Assembly (NCBI GenBank): GCA_021234535.1 | Contig: CM037836.1 | Location: 17,405,111 to 17,469,110, forward strand | Source of the DNA: Stichopus chloronotus | Lineage: Eukaryota; Echinodermata; Holothuroidea; Aspidochirotida; Stichopodidae | Direction: 5' to 3' | Length of the DNA: 64,000 bases | In this document: piece after piece, positions 47,745 to 59,273 of the stretch | How positions within the stretch are numbered: the stretch's first letter is position 1 | How the letters are laid out: each line of letters begins with the position of its first letter | The notes under the pieces: model-generated | What the model was told of the DNA's origin: nothing | What the model saw: only the letters and a program-made list of their open reading frames with translations | Database searches by the model: none | Made by a program: the position numbers and the translations under genes

Positions 47745-49280
47745 GATTAAAATGCAAAACCGATGATGTGGAGTGTTGCAGTGGCAGCGTTTCTTTCTTT
47801 AGGGTTTCACACTGGTAAGTGATATCACTATTTTTAAAGAAGACAATACATGCTTCCAAAATAAACTTGCATGCTCATCTTTGAGACAAAATTTAAGTAT
47901 AACTTTCAAGAAAGGATATCATAAGGCCTTCATAGTTTTATTAGAGAACCGTGGCTTATTCACTGGTTTGCAGGCTCCGTAAATAGGTGGTCCAGGCATA
48001 TAAAAGTTCACATGGGATCTTCTCCTACATAGGATGTTAAAATAGGAGTTCCTCAAGGGCGTCCTCCATTGGCTCTTCTTTTCACAATTTGTGGCGATGA
48101 AATTCGCTCCCACCGTAGTTGCAACGTTATCAAGTATGCGGCTGATACCGCCGTTTCTTGCAGCGTCATAGCAAAACCACGCGTAGGAAAGATCAAGTGG
48201 ATCATCAAAAATTTTATCTCTAAATTTGTTAACTTGTGTGAGAGGAAAAATCTCCTTTTAAATCCAAGGGAAACGAAAGAATTAGTTATGCTTGAAATAT
48301 TAATGTGAGGCCTAAACGTTCATTGAATATTAAAGAAGAGAAGGCTGTGATCCAGGGCTCGTGTGTTAAACGTTCCTCATACTCTATGTAGTTAGGATTC
48401 TGTATTGACAATAGGTTAACTTTTTCCAACCATATTTCGAGGGTGTTATCAAAAGTGTATTGCATTGTTTCGAGGTTTCGACGGTGTAGCTTACACTGTA
48501 CCATATACTTTTCAAGTGAGACAAACGAAAAAGTGTTTAAGGCATCCATCGTGCCTACCCTAGTGTATGCAATTCCATAATGGTATCATTTTGTGCAAGA
48601 TAAAGACAAGAATAGAATTAGAAGTTTTCTTAAATATTGGGCAAAAACATTTTATGACTTACTTATGAAAACGTTGCGTATAAGGTTAATGAAGCCGCCA
48701 GGAATGGATTTAAAAGACTTGCAAAAAAATCAAGCTAATAAGGGTAATAATGCACACCTTGAACTTAATTCTCTGTGCAATAAAACAAACTATAATTTAA
48801 GAAATCCAACCATAACTTCATGTTTCAGAGTACTACTTATAAAGAATTCCTTTATTTACAGAGCAGCTCTTGTATTCAAAACGGTTTATTGGAGCGATGT
48901 TTGTAGTTTCTAATAACGAGGTTTAGAGTGCGGTTTTGTATTTTTATGTTTCTTTATTCTTTCTTTGCTTAAGCTTTTATTAAAGTTTTTGTTGTCTTAA
49001 CCTTTTCTTTCTGTTAATGTTATAATTTCTATCCTATTTATAAATTGCTGAAATCCTATTTAAAAATACTGAAATAAAAAAATGAAATATGAGTGAAAGT
49101 GAGTCCCTCCCTTGACGTCATAAATTTACATATCTTGCTATTGGTTTATTCATGATGCAACTGTGTAACAGAAATATTGTAGCGTAATGGTCAATACCTG
49201 GTATTTGAATTTTGGAAAATGCTGATATTTCAACATTTTTTGACTCGCTTCCTACTCCAAAATGTGTTTTCCACTGATAC
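47745..49280. repeat. second copy of the 12.1-kb repeat, split by a LINE
   Basis: Left part about 47745-47880 (GATGATGTGGAGTGTTGCAG, GTTTCACACTGGTAAGTGAT, TTTTTAAAGAAGA) and right part about 49095-49280 (CTTGACGTCATAAATTTACA, TTTATTCATGATG, ACTCCAAAATGTGTTTTCCA) match 12110-12530 in order. The 1.2 kb between them is a LINE fragment absent from the other copy. Confidence 0.75.
47936..49088 (+). pseudogene. 5'-truncated non-LTR retrotransposon (CR1/L2-like RT remnant)
   Basis: Reverse-transcriptase fragments are readable on the plus strand. HWFAGSVNRW, a stop, then VKIGVPQGRPPLALLFTICG (the GVPQG motif), NVIKYAADTAVSC (the YADD catalytic box, here YAAD), FVNLCERKNLLLNPRETKEL, then after frame changes LGFCIDNRLTFSNHISRVL-like and DKDKNRIRSFLKYWAKTFYD. 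This order is that of the palm, thumb and C-terminal region of CR1/L2/Jockey-type LINE ORF2. The frame is broken by stops and shifts at about 48030, 48306 and 48390-48590, and one catalytic Asp is lost, so it is dead. The 3' end is AT-rich and closes with CTGAAATAAAAAAATGAAAT. Confidence 0.8.
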
Positions 49281-50442
49281 CACTAAACACTATAGGTTAA
49301 ATTTACATGGATTGGTGAATATAACTTGACGGGGACTAAACTTCTTGGGTTTTAACAATGACCTCACATATTAGAGACTTATCTTCTTACACCCTCTGTG
49401 ACATAACTGCGTGAACAAAACCACCTTTTCCCGAATTTTTGCCAATTAAAAGAAACAAGGAAGAAATCATACTGCGCAGGTTGTTCCGCTTCACAAAAAG
49501 AGGGTGCTTCGAAAGAAGTGCCATATGGCTCTTCAACCGAAACGTATATTGCATAGTCTTCATCACAGTGTCATAGGTGTGGTGTGTTTACACTGTGTTC
49601 AATAAGTTGCTGTACCAACTGACGGAATTAATTCAACATTCAATCACGTGCTACTCGAAGATATCCATTTCTTCTTTAATGCCTTTTACACAAGCTGACG
49701 TCACAAGCTAACCCAAATTTCGGTATTCAGGGAATAAAATCATTCAAACTATCAATAAGGAATACCACAGGTCATTTTGTTTTCACGTTGAAACATGTGC
49801 ACATAGTAAAAGACTCCAAAACATGTCATAGGCTATATTACCAATATTAGTATGCCCTAAGGATTTTACGTTGCTTGTGCATGTTAAACGTCTTGGAAAC
49901 ATTAAAAGGAATAAAAAAGAATGCTGAGTATTACAGCATCCGATTAAACAACTGACGACATCAATAGAGGTTTACTATTATTAGTTTACTAAGTTCAAAC
50001 TGACTGAAAGAAATAATTTTATGAATCAAAGAAATAATTTTATGAATCAAAATTTAAATAGCCTATACGTGATTCCCATCACCATGTTATTGGACGCTCG
50101 ATCACGTGTGATTGACCGTGATAGGAAGCCTCAGCGTAGGATAAATGTACGAAAAGTTCCAGGAAGAGTATGTTTTGGGCAATAAGCACGTGCATGTCAT
50201 TACATCCTGAACGTCATCTCATAGGAATAGACTGTTTAGTTATAGAATTTGGTCGGTGAGATTCGAAGCTCTGATCCTTGTTTTGGGAAACATTTCCACA
50301 TAGGCTCAGTTATTTTTATTTTTCCATGTAACTTCCCTTTTTAGTGTGATTGTGATTTTTAGTGTAATCACACAATCACAAAAAAAAATACGCTTTTGAA
50401 CATATTGCGCAGCTGGACTAGAGGGCAACACCGGCAGTCACC
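49281..50442. other. intergenic stretch without recognised gene
   Basis: AT-rich DNA with a perfect 22-bp tandem duplication (AAAGAAATAATTTTATGAAT C, about 50008-50052). No exon, RNA gene or transposon end was recognised. Confidence 0.7.
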
Positions 50443-50766
50443 ATGGAAACAAATGCTACAGTTCAGCGAGTAACAACTGCTTTTATCCAAATTAATCTCA
50501 AAGAAATCCCCTACCAAGACAATGCAATATCTTTTTATAGAGCTTATCCACGGAGTGAGGAAGGGCAACTTGTGGTTTGCGATTTCTGTCGGTATTACAT
50601 AAGGATGGAGAAATAAGCCTCCAAAAGGCGAGAGATCCAAATGCGTAGGACCAAACTGTCCTTCGAACAAAAAGCAACGCAACGAAACTATAACGGCAAG
50701 CTGATAGACGCCGAAGATAGACTTTCTTCGGGGCCAAATTTATCACGGGAATATCTCAACCCATAG
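50443..50766 (+). pseudogene. protein-like 107-codon frame with one internal stop
   Basis: ATG at 50443 in a strong context (CACCATGG) opens METNATVQRVTTAFIQINLK, EIPYQDNAISFYRAYPRSEE, GQLVVCDFCRYYIRMEK, then TAA at 50614. The same frame continues ASKRREIQMRRTKLSFEQKA, TQRNYNGKLIDAEDRLSSGP, NLSREYLNP and stops at 50764. Both halves look like natural protein, with a Cys-x2-Cys pair and a basic second half. The single TAA makes this a decayed copy, an exon normally read differently, or the end of a retroelement frame, because a LINE 3' tail follows at 50.83-51.13 kb. A GTCACCATGGAAAC word overlapping the ATG resembles an RFX X-box. Family not recognised. Confidence 0.35.
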
Positions 50767-50829
50767 AATTTCTCAGTATGAACTTAACTGAAACTGTAAG
50801 CTCCCGAAACTAAAATAGGAATAATCTGT

Positions 50830-51132
50830 CAATTTAACTAAGACGTGCACACTCTTACTCAAATGTTACTGATATTCTTGACTTATTTTATTGTTTTTTT
50901 GCTGAGTTTATCTTCTGTTTTAATCTATCTTTGTAAGTTTTCTGTTTTACCTTTAGCTATAATTTTCTCTTTACTGTTTTGTTTGTAGTTTATGTCTTTC
51001 ATCTTTCATGTTGATTGTTTTGTTATTTAATTGTTTTGTTTGATGTTTCCATGTTTCTAGAGGGTCTTGGGTGTTATTAGCGTTCCGCTAATCGAGTTTG
51101 CCCTTTGGTGTTGAAATAAATGAAATATTAAG
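50830..51132 (+). mobile_element. LINE/SINE 3' end with hairpin and TGAAATA tail
   Basis: A T-rich 3' UTR ends in GGGTGTTATTAGCGTTCCGC, TAATCGAGTTTGCCCTTTGG, TGTTGAAATAAATGAAATAT. ATTAGCG (51076-51082) pairs with CGCTAAT (51086-51092) around a TTC loop, a small 3' hairpin typical of LINE tails recognised by reverse transcriptase. The A-rich TGAAATA terminal repeat fits the CR1/L2-like groups. Its 5' extent is not defined. Confidence 0.6.
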
Positions 51133-54100
51133 GGCAACAGGAAGTTAGTAATTCTGAATTATATACGTAAGATCAAAATAACGATCGACAGTTACCGACC
51201 AGGTGACGAACAGAAATACACACCACAAGCGTATAGACATGTCCAATAGATGTTAGTTTTACCCCTCCATTCGTGGAGATTTATGAATGTGCACCAGGGT
51301 TTCCATACGTAAATGATAAATCACAAATACATGTATGAAATAGTAAAAATTGTTGTTTTGATTTTCAAATTGTCGCTTATTTTCGTGCTTATTATTCCAT
51401 GAAATAGTTTTTCCTTGCCTCGAAGTTGCACTGGGACTAGGGATATCGTTACCCCCCCCCCCTTCTCCGCGACCCTGATTGGTGACTGGGTTAAAGATGG
51501 TAGAGACTCAATGGGGAAAGTGGACAGGAAAGGCGAAAGTAGCGGAACCTATACAGGGCAAAACTTCAATATGCGATAACGAACTGATTATTTTCAAGAT
51601 TATGTTACAAATATGATAGTAATATAGTGATTGTATTTGAACCGATTACTTTCTTTTTCGGAAACTGCTATCACATCGTGAAGAAAATTTATCCTGCTGT
51701 ACCTTTGAGGAAACTTTTTCATTACTTATGATAAAGTCTACACGGAGTCCCACGGTCTCTGTCCAAGGATCGTTACAGGCATTTAAGACACAATTGAATG
51801 ACGCACTTAGCAAAACGTGGGGGGGGGGGGGGGAACGTGTCCGAGCCAGGGCCCACATGCGCACGACGCCACTGTTGACTATGCAGATGTGACTGGCGGA
51901 AAAAAGACTTTTTTGCTTTTTTGTTGCTCTTTGTTGCTCTCTGGGAAACACACATACACACACACGCATAAAAACATCATACTTGTAAAAAGAAATTTAA
52001 AATGCATTTATACACGAAAAGCATGCAAAAGGAGGGGGAGGGGGTACTAGAAGTTTCATATACAACCACCAACTTAACGTGTGTCTTAAATCGAACGCAG
52101 TTTTAACCATCCAAGAATACACTGACAGTACCAACTCCTGCAGAGTTTACTTGCTGAGCCTACGAAAGGCGATTTTAGGCGATCTCATAGTATGGATTAT
52201 TTGATCTATTTTTATGGAATTTTTTCCTCGTGCGCTAACTCATGGTGGCACTCGGCGTAGGTGGCCCTCCCACAAGTCTCATTTTACCCCTAGTCCAAAA
52301 TCTGGTTGTGCCAAGGCGTGTATTTCTGTATCACATTCTGTCACACTCGTTGTAGTTCCCCCCCCCCCCCCATTTATGTTCTAGAGTCCCTGAAAACAAA
52401 AGTCTAGCTGAGCAGGCCAGTCTCTTGACCCCCCCCCCTCCCTACAAACAACCCATGTGAAGGCACTGTCCTATACAGGGAGCAACATGCACAATATAAT
52501 ATTTAGGTCTATAGCTGCCTTGGATGCATGTGCACCCTTAAAGCTACTTTCTTTTGTATACCATGATGGTGTATTCTATACGCCCTATTCCATTTAACAT
52601 TGTAAATTATTGCAAAAATATAAATTGATTTAGTAGGAACGGGAAATGGTTTATTTACCTACATTGCCTTTGTATAATTATAACCAAATACTCTTGACGA
52701 AAATCCATCTGTTTGAACGTACTTTTCTGGGATTCAAAAAAGCATCAGATATCGTAAACAAATTAAGTCAATAGTAACGAAGAATTACACATGTTCGGAA
52801 GGGAAGGAGAAGGTATAGAAGGAAAGCGAAAAGGGGAAAAAAGAAGACAAGGTTGAAAAACAGAAATCAACAAACAAAGACACGAGTATCATTATGTTCA
52901 GTCTCATTCTTGACTTTCAAAAACCACTCGTGAAAGAGCTACACAAAAGATAGGTTATACGTTGCAAGCGACTTAGGAAAATGATTTAATAAAAATTTCT
53001 ATAAGAAGCGAGAATCTTTACTGCGTTTCTTTAAAATGAAAAATCATCTTCCAACAAAAAAAAAAAAACATACTGTATGCACAATTCCTGTTTACTCAAG
53101 GATTTTGTCATTTATCTTGCACTTTTATACAAGGAATGCTTAGTATGAAGAAGGGAAAAAAATGATCGGATGTTTATCTTCATCCGTGAAGCCAGAGCTT
53201 ATCTCGCTACTAAAATCAAAACCGTTAATTCCTGATGAAATTAAGTGAAATAGTGTGCCAACATTTTTTGGTGGTACTGCAAGGAAAAAATAAAAGTTCC
53301 TGAATCTCGTTTTCACTATTAGAGAATGCGCATGATCGGAAGTCTCCTTGACATGTTTAATTTTACATAAAACTGAATATGCAGCTATTAATCTACAAAG
53401 GAAAAAAAAAATGAAACTATTGTACTTTAGCTTCTCTGACAGCAAGGGAAAAAAGCAAACAAAAAGTAGCAGACCAATCATAACCAAAGATGTTAATTTG
53501 TTCCCATTTAAACACTGCTGTAGGAGTCCAGAAGAAAGTTTCATGAAGTATTTATATATTCAATCTGAGGTCGAGAACTCAAATGCGAAAAGTGTAGTGA
53601 TATTATCAATATGTATGTCAGTGTGCTTAAAGTCTATTTCCAAGTGCTAGGGATAGCTTTAATAATTCCGCAATATTATATAAACGGAAAGAATTCATTT
53701 ATATATATTATATATATGTTCGTTGCGAAGTACATGCAGTTTAACAAGTTTAAAGAGGTCCCTTATATGATGTGCACGTTTAAGTTCTCATCAAGTCAGG
53801 ACAGAAGACATCGTAGCCAATTTTGATAAAAAATTGTTCAGTGTTGATTGATTAGCATAGCCACAAACAGTCTTATAGTCTTCCCAAGCACTACAAACAT
53901 CCTTCAGAGATACGTTGTTAATTTTAATATCGGTTTTGTGACACTCAGATAAAAAAAAATACTCCCATATTTTCCCAACTCGTGATCAAAGAGCAGTTTC
54001 GAATGATAAGAGTGACCATAGATATAGCATTATTCACTTAGACATTTTAAACTTTTAGCAAATTACTCCAAATTAATTATGTCGAGTCCACCATTACGCC

Positions 54101-55130
54101 GCTGATTAACGAGTACTCTTCTAATTTTGTCAGGTTTATTTGACCCAAATGAATTCCTAAATAACGGTCTCCAATTCTCGAAAAAAAAGGTAAATGTGAG
54201 AGATGAGGGTTGGGAAGAACAGTAAAAATGAACAAGCTGAAAATTAGTTGTTTTTTTTTTATTATTAAGATGTTACTAATAGGAGTACAATCTATTTAGG
54301 ACCAAGTCTTAAAAAGATTTTTAACAAGTGACTGTATAGGAATATAGTTCAGCTGAAAGCAATTGTGGTCATGAGTGAAAGGAACACTAAGGTAAGTGTT
54401 ACCCTGAAGAATCACAATGCAAGAATAATTTTTCTAGATTAAGACGAAATCCGGAAAACAGGGGAAGAAACTTTTCAACGCAGCAACAACTTCTTTTAGG
54501 AAGCGTTCAGTACCAACAGTTATAATTACAATATCACATGAATAACTTGAAATTTTAAAAACAAATAGTAAACAGAGTGATCATAATGCCAACATTATTA
54601 TTGAAATTGATTAATGAAATAGTAAGATCTCAGAACAGATATAAGAGCTTAATGGACAGCCAGCCTTGGCGTACACATCTCATCGACTTAACAAAATCTG
54701 TGAAGAAACTGGATTGAAACTCAAGAGTCAATCAAAAGGATACATTATTGTTCAACGTTCAGTGATCGAAGTACGGAATTCACAAACAAAATTAAAAAGA
54801 AGGAGAGAAAGTATTGCGTAAAGAATACCAGTCCAAAATATAGAATGCTTGAATCACGGTTTTGATATAGAAACTCGTATACCATATTGAGACGACATTT
54901 TGATTTAAGTCCTTCAGATGGATGACATTCGTCCACGATAGATGAATCTATTGCGCTATGCCCCTCCCCTCCCCCAAACAAAATCCTCCTCCCCCCAAAC
55001 AAAATCCTGGATCCACTCTTGACGGCAGGCCTCACTTGTTGCTGCTCGAAAGCACCTTGGCAACTTGATCCCCCTAATCGGGGAGTCATTCGCTGAGGTG
55101 AGTCTATAAGCTTCACATGTCCCTGACATC
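51133..55130. other. intergenic stretch, simple repeats only
   Basis: G and C homopolymers at about 51.45, 51.82, 52.36 and 52.43 kb, a short CA run at about 51.95 kb, and a doubled CCCCCAAACAAAATCCT at about 54.97-55.01 kb. Open frames at 51646-51969, 53140-53650 and 54745-55161 show no family and contain simple sequence. Confidence 0.65.
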
Positions 55131-55137
55131 GTGAAAC

Positions 55138-55168
55138 CAGGGAGGTGTTATCTAATAACACCTCCCTG
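55138..55168. mobile_element. 31-bp perfect palindromic micro-element with flanking GTGAAAC
   Basis: The arms CAGGGAGGTGTTAT and ATAACACCTCCCTG (14 bp each, perfect) enclose a 3-bp CTA loop. GTGAAAC occurs directly on both sides (55131-55137 and 55169-55175) as a 7-bp direct repeat. The CAGGG start and 7-8-bp duplication are hAT-like. It could be the fused termini of a MITE after complete internal loss, or a hairpin-forming insertion. Confidence 0.6.
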
Positions 55169-55979
55169 GTGAAACCGAATAGCCAAGCTCTATATTTCTC
55201 TGCCCATACTCTTCAAGTTTCGCACTTTAATAGTCCGCCTCATTATTACTCTTCATCATCATGAAATGAAACGCATAGGCTATTACTAACCGGGAGGAAT
55301 TTGTCTCGGCTTGCAACATTGTAAGTCATGAGTAATACGTAAACCAGTCCCCAGCCCTAGGGTAAGTGAACTTGCTTCCAACTGACGGGATTATTACCAT
55401 AAACTTTTAAAACAATGCTCATAAAAATCAATCGCTAAATTGCAATGGCTATTCTGGGGTGAGTTCAGGCAGGCCATTAGTTCACACGGTACTCAGAGAG
55501 GATTAATTAAAGGCCTGTGGACCTTCATTGTTCCTCTTGAAAACAACCCGGACGCGCCAACCCAACCTTGTGTGACGGTTCAAACTCATACCAACTTAAC
55601 GATCAATAGGGCCCTTTCCTCCGATTCCATCAATAGATTAGCTTTGAATACCCGAAAACCCTTTCTCACGCATGATGTCATTGCATTAGAAACATTGACC
55701 GTTCAGTCCCGGTTCAAATAGTGAAAACGACTCAATCAAGTTTACCAGGATGCGCTTGCAGTACAACTTCAATCGACGTCCCTCGACGGATAATTAATGC
55801 CCTTACTTGCCGATGTTACTCCAGTTTCTCTTTCTGTTGGGGCCCTCTGGCGGTTGTGGGTTCTGTCATCTCCCAGGTCCTGTCAGACCGTCAAATCTAC
55901 TCTGACTTGCACAATTCATTGTAGACTATATATAACGATGATGAATTGTACCCTTTACCGCGAGTGGTGGCATCAGGAT

Positions 55980-56590
55980 TTTAGATTTAAGGGGACGGGG
56001 GGGGGGGGGGAATGGAGGACAAAAGAAAGTGTCGGGGGCGAAAATTTCCCGCGCAGACTGAAAACGAGCGCGAGGCGCAAGCGTGGCAAGCGGGGTCCGT
56101 CTTTCGCCCCTGGTGGGGTCCAGTGGCATAGCCCATGGTGGGGGTCACGGGGGCAAAAGCTCTGAAGTTCAGTTTAGTATATCTCTGGGTGAAAATTTCA
56201 AGTCTCAGGATAGGTATATTTTTGTTCAAAGTGCATCAATAAACGCAAAGATTCCAAACAGTTTTAATTATTTCGGCTATTCTTCTTTAAGTTGACAAAA
56301 TAAGAACTTAGGACTCCCCATGTTGTCCAGCGGGGAGAGCCCCGGTGGGGGTCCTCTGGGGGCCCGGTGGGGGTGGAATCTCTGGGGTTTCAGCATATCT
56401 GTGGGTGTAAAAGTAAGTCTCATGATTGCATAGGCCGATTTCAAATATGGAAGCTGACGATAGACACCTTGCATGGTCCAGAGGCAAAGTCTCTTGGGGA
56501 TCCAGGGGGAGAACCCCACAGAAACTTTGAGGTCTTAGCATATATCTGGACAAAAATAAAGGCTCATGGACTTCCTAGAACCGAAAGGTA
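55980..56590. repeat. GC-rich decayed mobile-element debris
   Basis: Contains G runs, CAGTGGCATAGCCCATGG, and GTGGGGGTCCTCTGGGGGCC-type words, with two related pieces (TTCAGCATATCTGTGGGTGT at about 56390 and TCTTAGCATATATCTGGAC at about 56535). TGGCATAGCC-type words are common at ends of old DNA transposons. The crossing open frames on both strands are artefacts of this GC-rich stretch. Boundaries are not resolved. Confidence 0.4.
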
Positions 56591-57048
56591 AAAGCGAAAT
56601 TATGGGAACAGGGAATAAACATGTATGTGTTCATCAACTCACTTCAGCTGAGTGGAGTGGGGGGGGGGGGGGAACTGGGGGCAAAGGTTCTGACTACCGG
56701 GATTTGGACCCCTATGCCTTCTGATGCCGCCACTGTTTACCGCCCCTCCATCTACAAATGCAATCTAGAAGTTCGTGTAGTAGGTTTGAAACTGAGCGAT
56801 CCATCAACACTATCCTCCTCACCTCCATCTCATTCTTAGTTATGTATGACAGTACTAGCCCCAAACAGTCAGGGATCGGTAGCTGGGAAGTAATATGCAC
56901 TGTTTGATGCTTTTCAATTTGAAATTTTGCGGATCGGTCAACCCATATGAGCTCATCAAGGACCCTATACCATGTTGATCGTGGGAGAACACTGGCATGA
57001 TTCGCCTATTCTTTTCGTTCAGTTACTTGTCATGTCCAGAGGATAACG

Positions 57049-57438
57049 ATGCAGGGACAACAGCAGCAATCGCCAACGCAAACTCAAACCTTCTCCCTGG
57101 ACCACCATTTAACGTGCCCATCAGACCGGACGAGAGAATATCCCAAATTCTTTAGTCACTTTTTCAAAGGATGGGAGGAATGGGGGACCTACCTATCTCA
57201 GCAGTCTGTCAGCGGACGAGACCTAAATCGGACAACAGGAACCCAAATAACAACTTCAGCACCAGTTTTACTTGAACAACCAAAATTTGAATCTCCAGAA
57301 ATTTTTCCAAGTGGTTATAATACTGCACCTCCCACTTGCTCATTCAAAGTTTTTTTTCGGGGGGGGGGGGGGGGTTATAAAAACTACAAACTAATTTGTA
57401 TAGAACATGTTCTCTTTCTTTTATCTAATCGCAATTAA
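57049..57438 (+). other. 129-codon frame, unrecognised
   Basis: Starts MQGQQQQSPTQTQTFSLDHH and runs through KFFSHFFKGWEEWGTYLSQQ before entering a poly-G tract (a glycine run) and AT-rich DNA. The first 100 codons look moderately protein-like; the end is clearly non-coding. No splice signals or family were recognised. Possibly a lone exon, a decayed element or chance. Confidence 0.2.
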
Positions 57439-57504
57439 TAGGTTTATATATGAAAACATAGTAGGTCTCATTCCAAATCAAGGGGGCAATAATATCCAAA
57501 CTAT

Positions 57505-57519
57505 ATTGCGGACGTTAAA
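57505..57519 (+). repeat. solitary copy of the ACGTCCGCAAC motif outside the element
   Basis: ATTGCGGACGTTAAA matches the internal motif GTTGCGGACGTTACA at 13 of 15 positions. It lies 19.5 kb from the 6.8-kb element. It could be a scrap of another copy. Confidence 0.5.
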
Positions 57520-59038
57520 GTTCATATTTGTTCACACTGACGACACTATTCAGTGCGAGCGACAGTTTCTTTTGCTCTGACAATAAGTGCAAAAGTACCA
57601 TCTATCCACTTATGTTGGCATATGTGTCTCCAAAGTTATGAGATGAACTGAGCGTCTGTAATTAATTTCTAAACTTTTGTTTCATTTAGAATATTCTGTC
57701 GTTCTAACGTATTAATCATTTTTTCTAAAATGCAAACACAGAACGTAGGAAGAAATAAAAAAAGAAGCTTACCTTCTTCCCTCCCTCCCTCTTTTTTTTT
57801 TTTTTTTTTTACTGCGGCACTGGACTACGATATTGGGATTCTGGTATCTTACAAAATTCCCCCTGCCCATATAATACTGATACACGACATGTTATTTCCA
57901 GTATCTACCAAATCTGATTGCGCAACTTAGCGATGGCGCTATGCAAGATGATTTTCATCTATTTTTGTTGCAGGGATGTCTGAGATAAAATATTTGTGCT
58001 GGCGCTCTACCTTTTTTGTCAACCACCGTCAATATTTGCTTGTAGCAGAACTAGTACACACACGGCGCGGTATGTTCAGAGCTGAGGACCGCAAACAACT
58101 TTCACCTCATAAAATTGCGTCACTTTCGACCACTCGAACTGCTCTGAATATCAAAGTTTCAAATCAGTCACCAACACATCAGTATGTAACTTCGTATTCA
58201 TGTTTACTATTTCCCTTGTAATCGATCTTTTAATCCTATCATCTACCACATTCTTATGAAAGTGGATAGTTAAGTTAGTAGCAAGATTAATGAGTATATC
58301 CATGGTATGGTATTCGTGAGATAGGCAAATATCATATTATCAGGCCCAAATAATTCGTATGTGTTACTCAAACTAAGGTCATGCCGAACTTACGCAACTC
58401 CCAATTTCGTTTGGCCCTAGTTAAACTTACACCTACAACTTAGGCAAAGCAAGCAAGATAAGGTGATCATTAAGCCAGTTGTTACATTTTGGACTCCATA
58501 GGCATTACTGTAATTACTCAGACCTAGCCTAGAGCCTATTATTAATATTAATGGTGGGTCATGATCCTAGCCTATAGGATGGTAACAATGTGACTTACAG
58601 TAACTCCTACAGACTTACAATGCCCTCTTCTAAGAAGCATGTTACACAACCTTTTAAGCCATACAATCCACACACTGAAGCATGAATAAAGCAAAATATC
58701 CCCACTTTTTACTGAAATTTGAAAAGGATTGTCCAAGGCATGAGGAGAATACAGTTCTTGGAGAGTTCATTAATGAAAGATTATTCAATGCTGGACTGTG
58801 CATCAACCAGAGAATAATCTACAATTTTGGTCAATGCAAACAATAGACAAGGGCATTTCATTGTACATCATTTAAAGTCATGCAGTAATTGATTTACCAT
58901 ATCTGTGATCAAATCTTAAGAAAACGTAATTTTTATACTTTTACTGTTGGTCTGTCAAATTTCCAGAAAATTTTAACAAAGTGAGAGTGTGCATCAGACT
59001 AAGGGCCAGAAATCAGCTATTGGATATATTTCTTTTCC
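57520..59038. other. ZCCHC10 upstream region
   Basis: No coding frame recognised. About 57.93-58.09 kb is locally richer in CpG (GCGATGGCGC, GGCGCTCTACC, ACACGGCGCGG) and is a reasonable place for a ZCCHC10 promoter or first non-coding exon, but no motif fixes it. Confidence 0.35.
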
Positions 59039-59244
59039 AAATGTAGGTTTCATATGAGTAGGAACCTAAGTGCTACTGCTTCCAGAGACTTGTGTTTATT
59101 TTCACCATTTGATCACTCCTCGCACATTCCTTTTCTTGTTCAAATGCAGGTTTCATTATATGTGCAGGAACTTAGCTGCTAGTGCTTCCAAAGACTTATT
59201 GTTATGTTCATTATCTCCATGTGATCAACCTTCGCACATTCAGT
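59039..59244. repeat. 103-bp tandem duplication upstream of ZCCHC10
   Basis: AAATGTAGGTTTCATATGAG (59039) and AAATGCAGGTTTCATTATAT (59142) open two similar units sharing GAACxTAGxTGCTAxTGCTT, CCAxAGACTT, TGATCA and CGCACATTC. The second ends 30 bp before the exon acceptor, and the duplicated YAG words provide spare weak acceptors. Confidence 0.75.
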
Positions 59245-59273
59245 ATTTCTAATTTTGTGTTATTTTTTCTCAG

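Noticed and set aside
55440..55924. Consecutive plus-strand frames of 93 and 67 codons
   Set aside because: They are in different frames, lack splice signals, and show no recognisable family.
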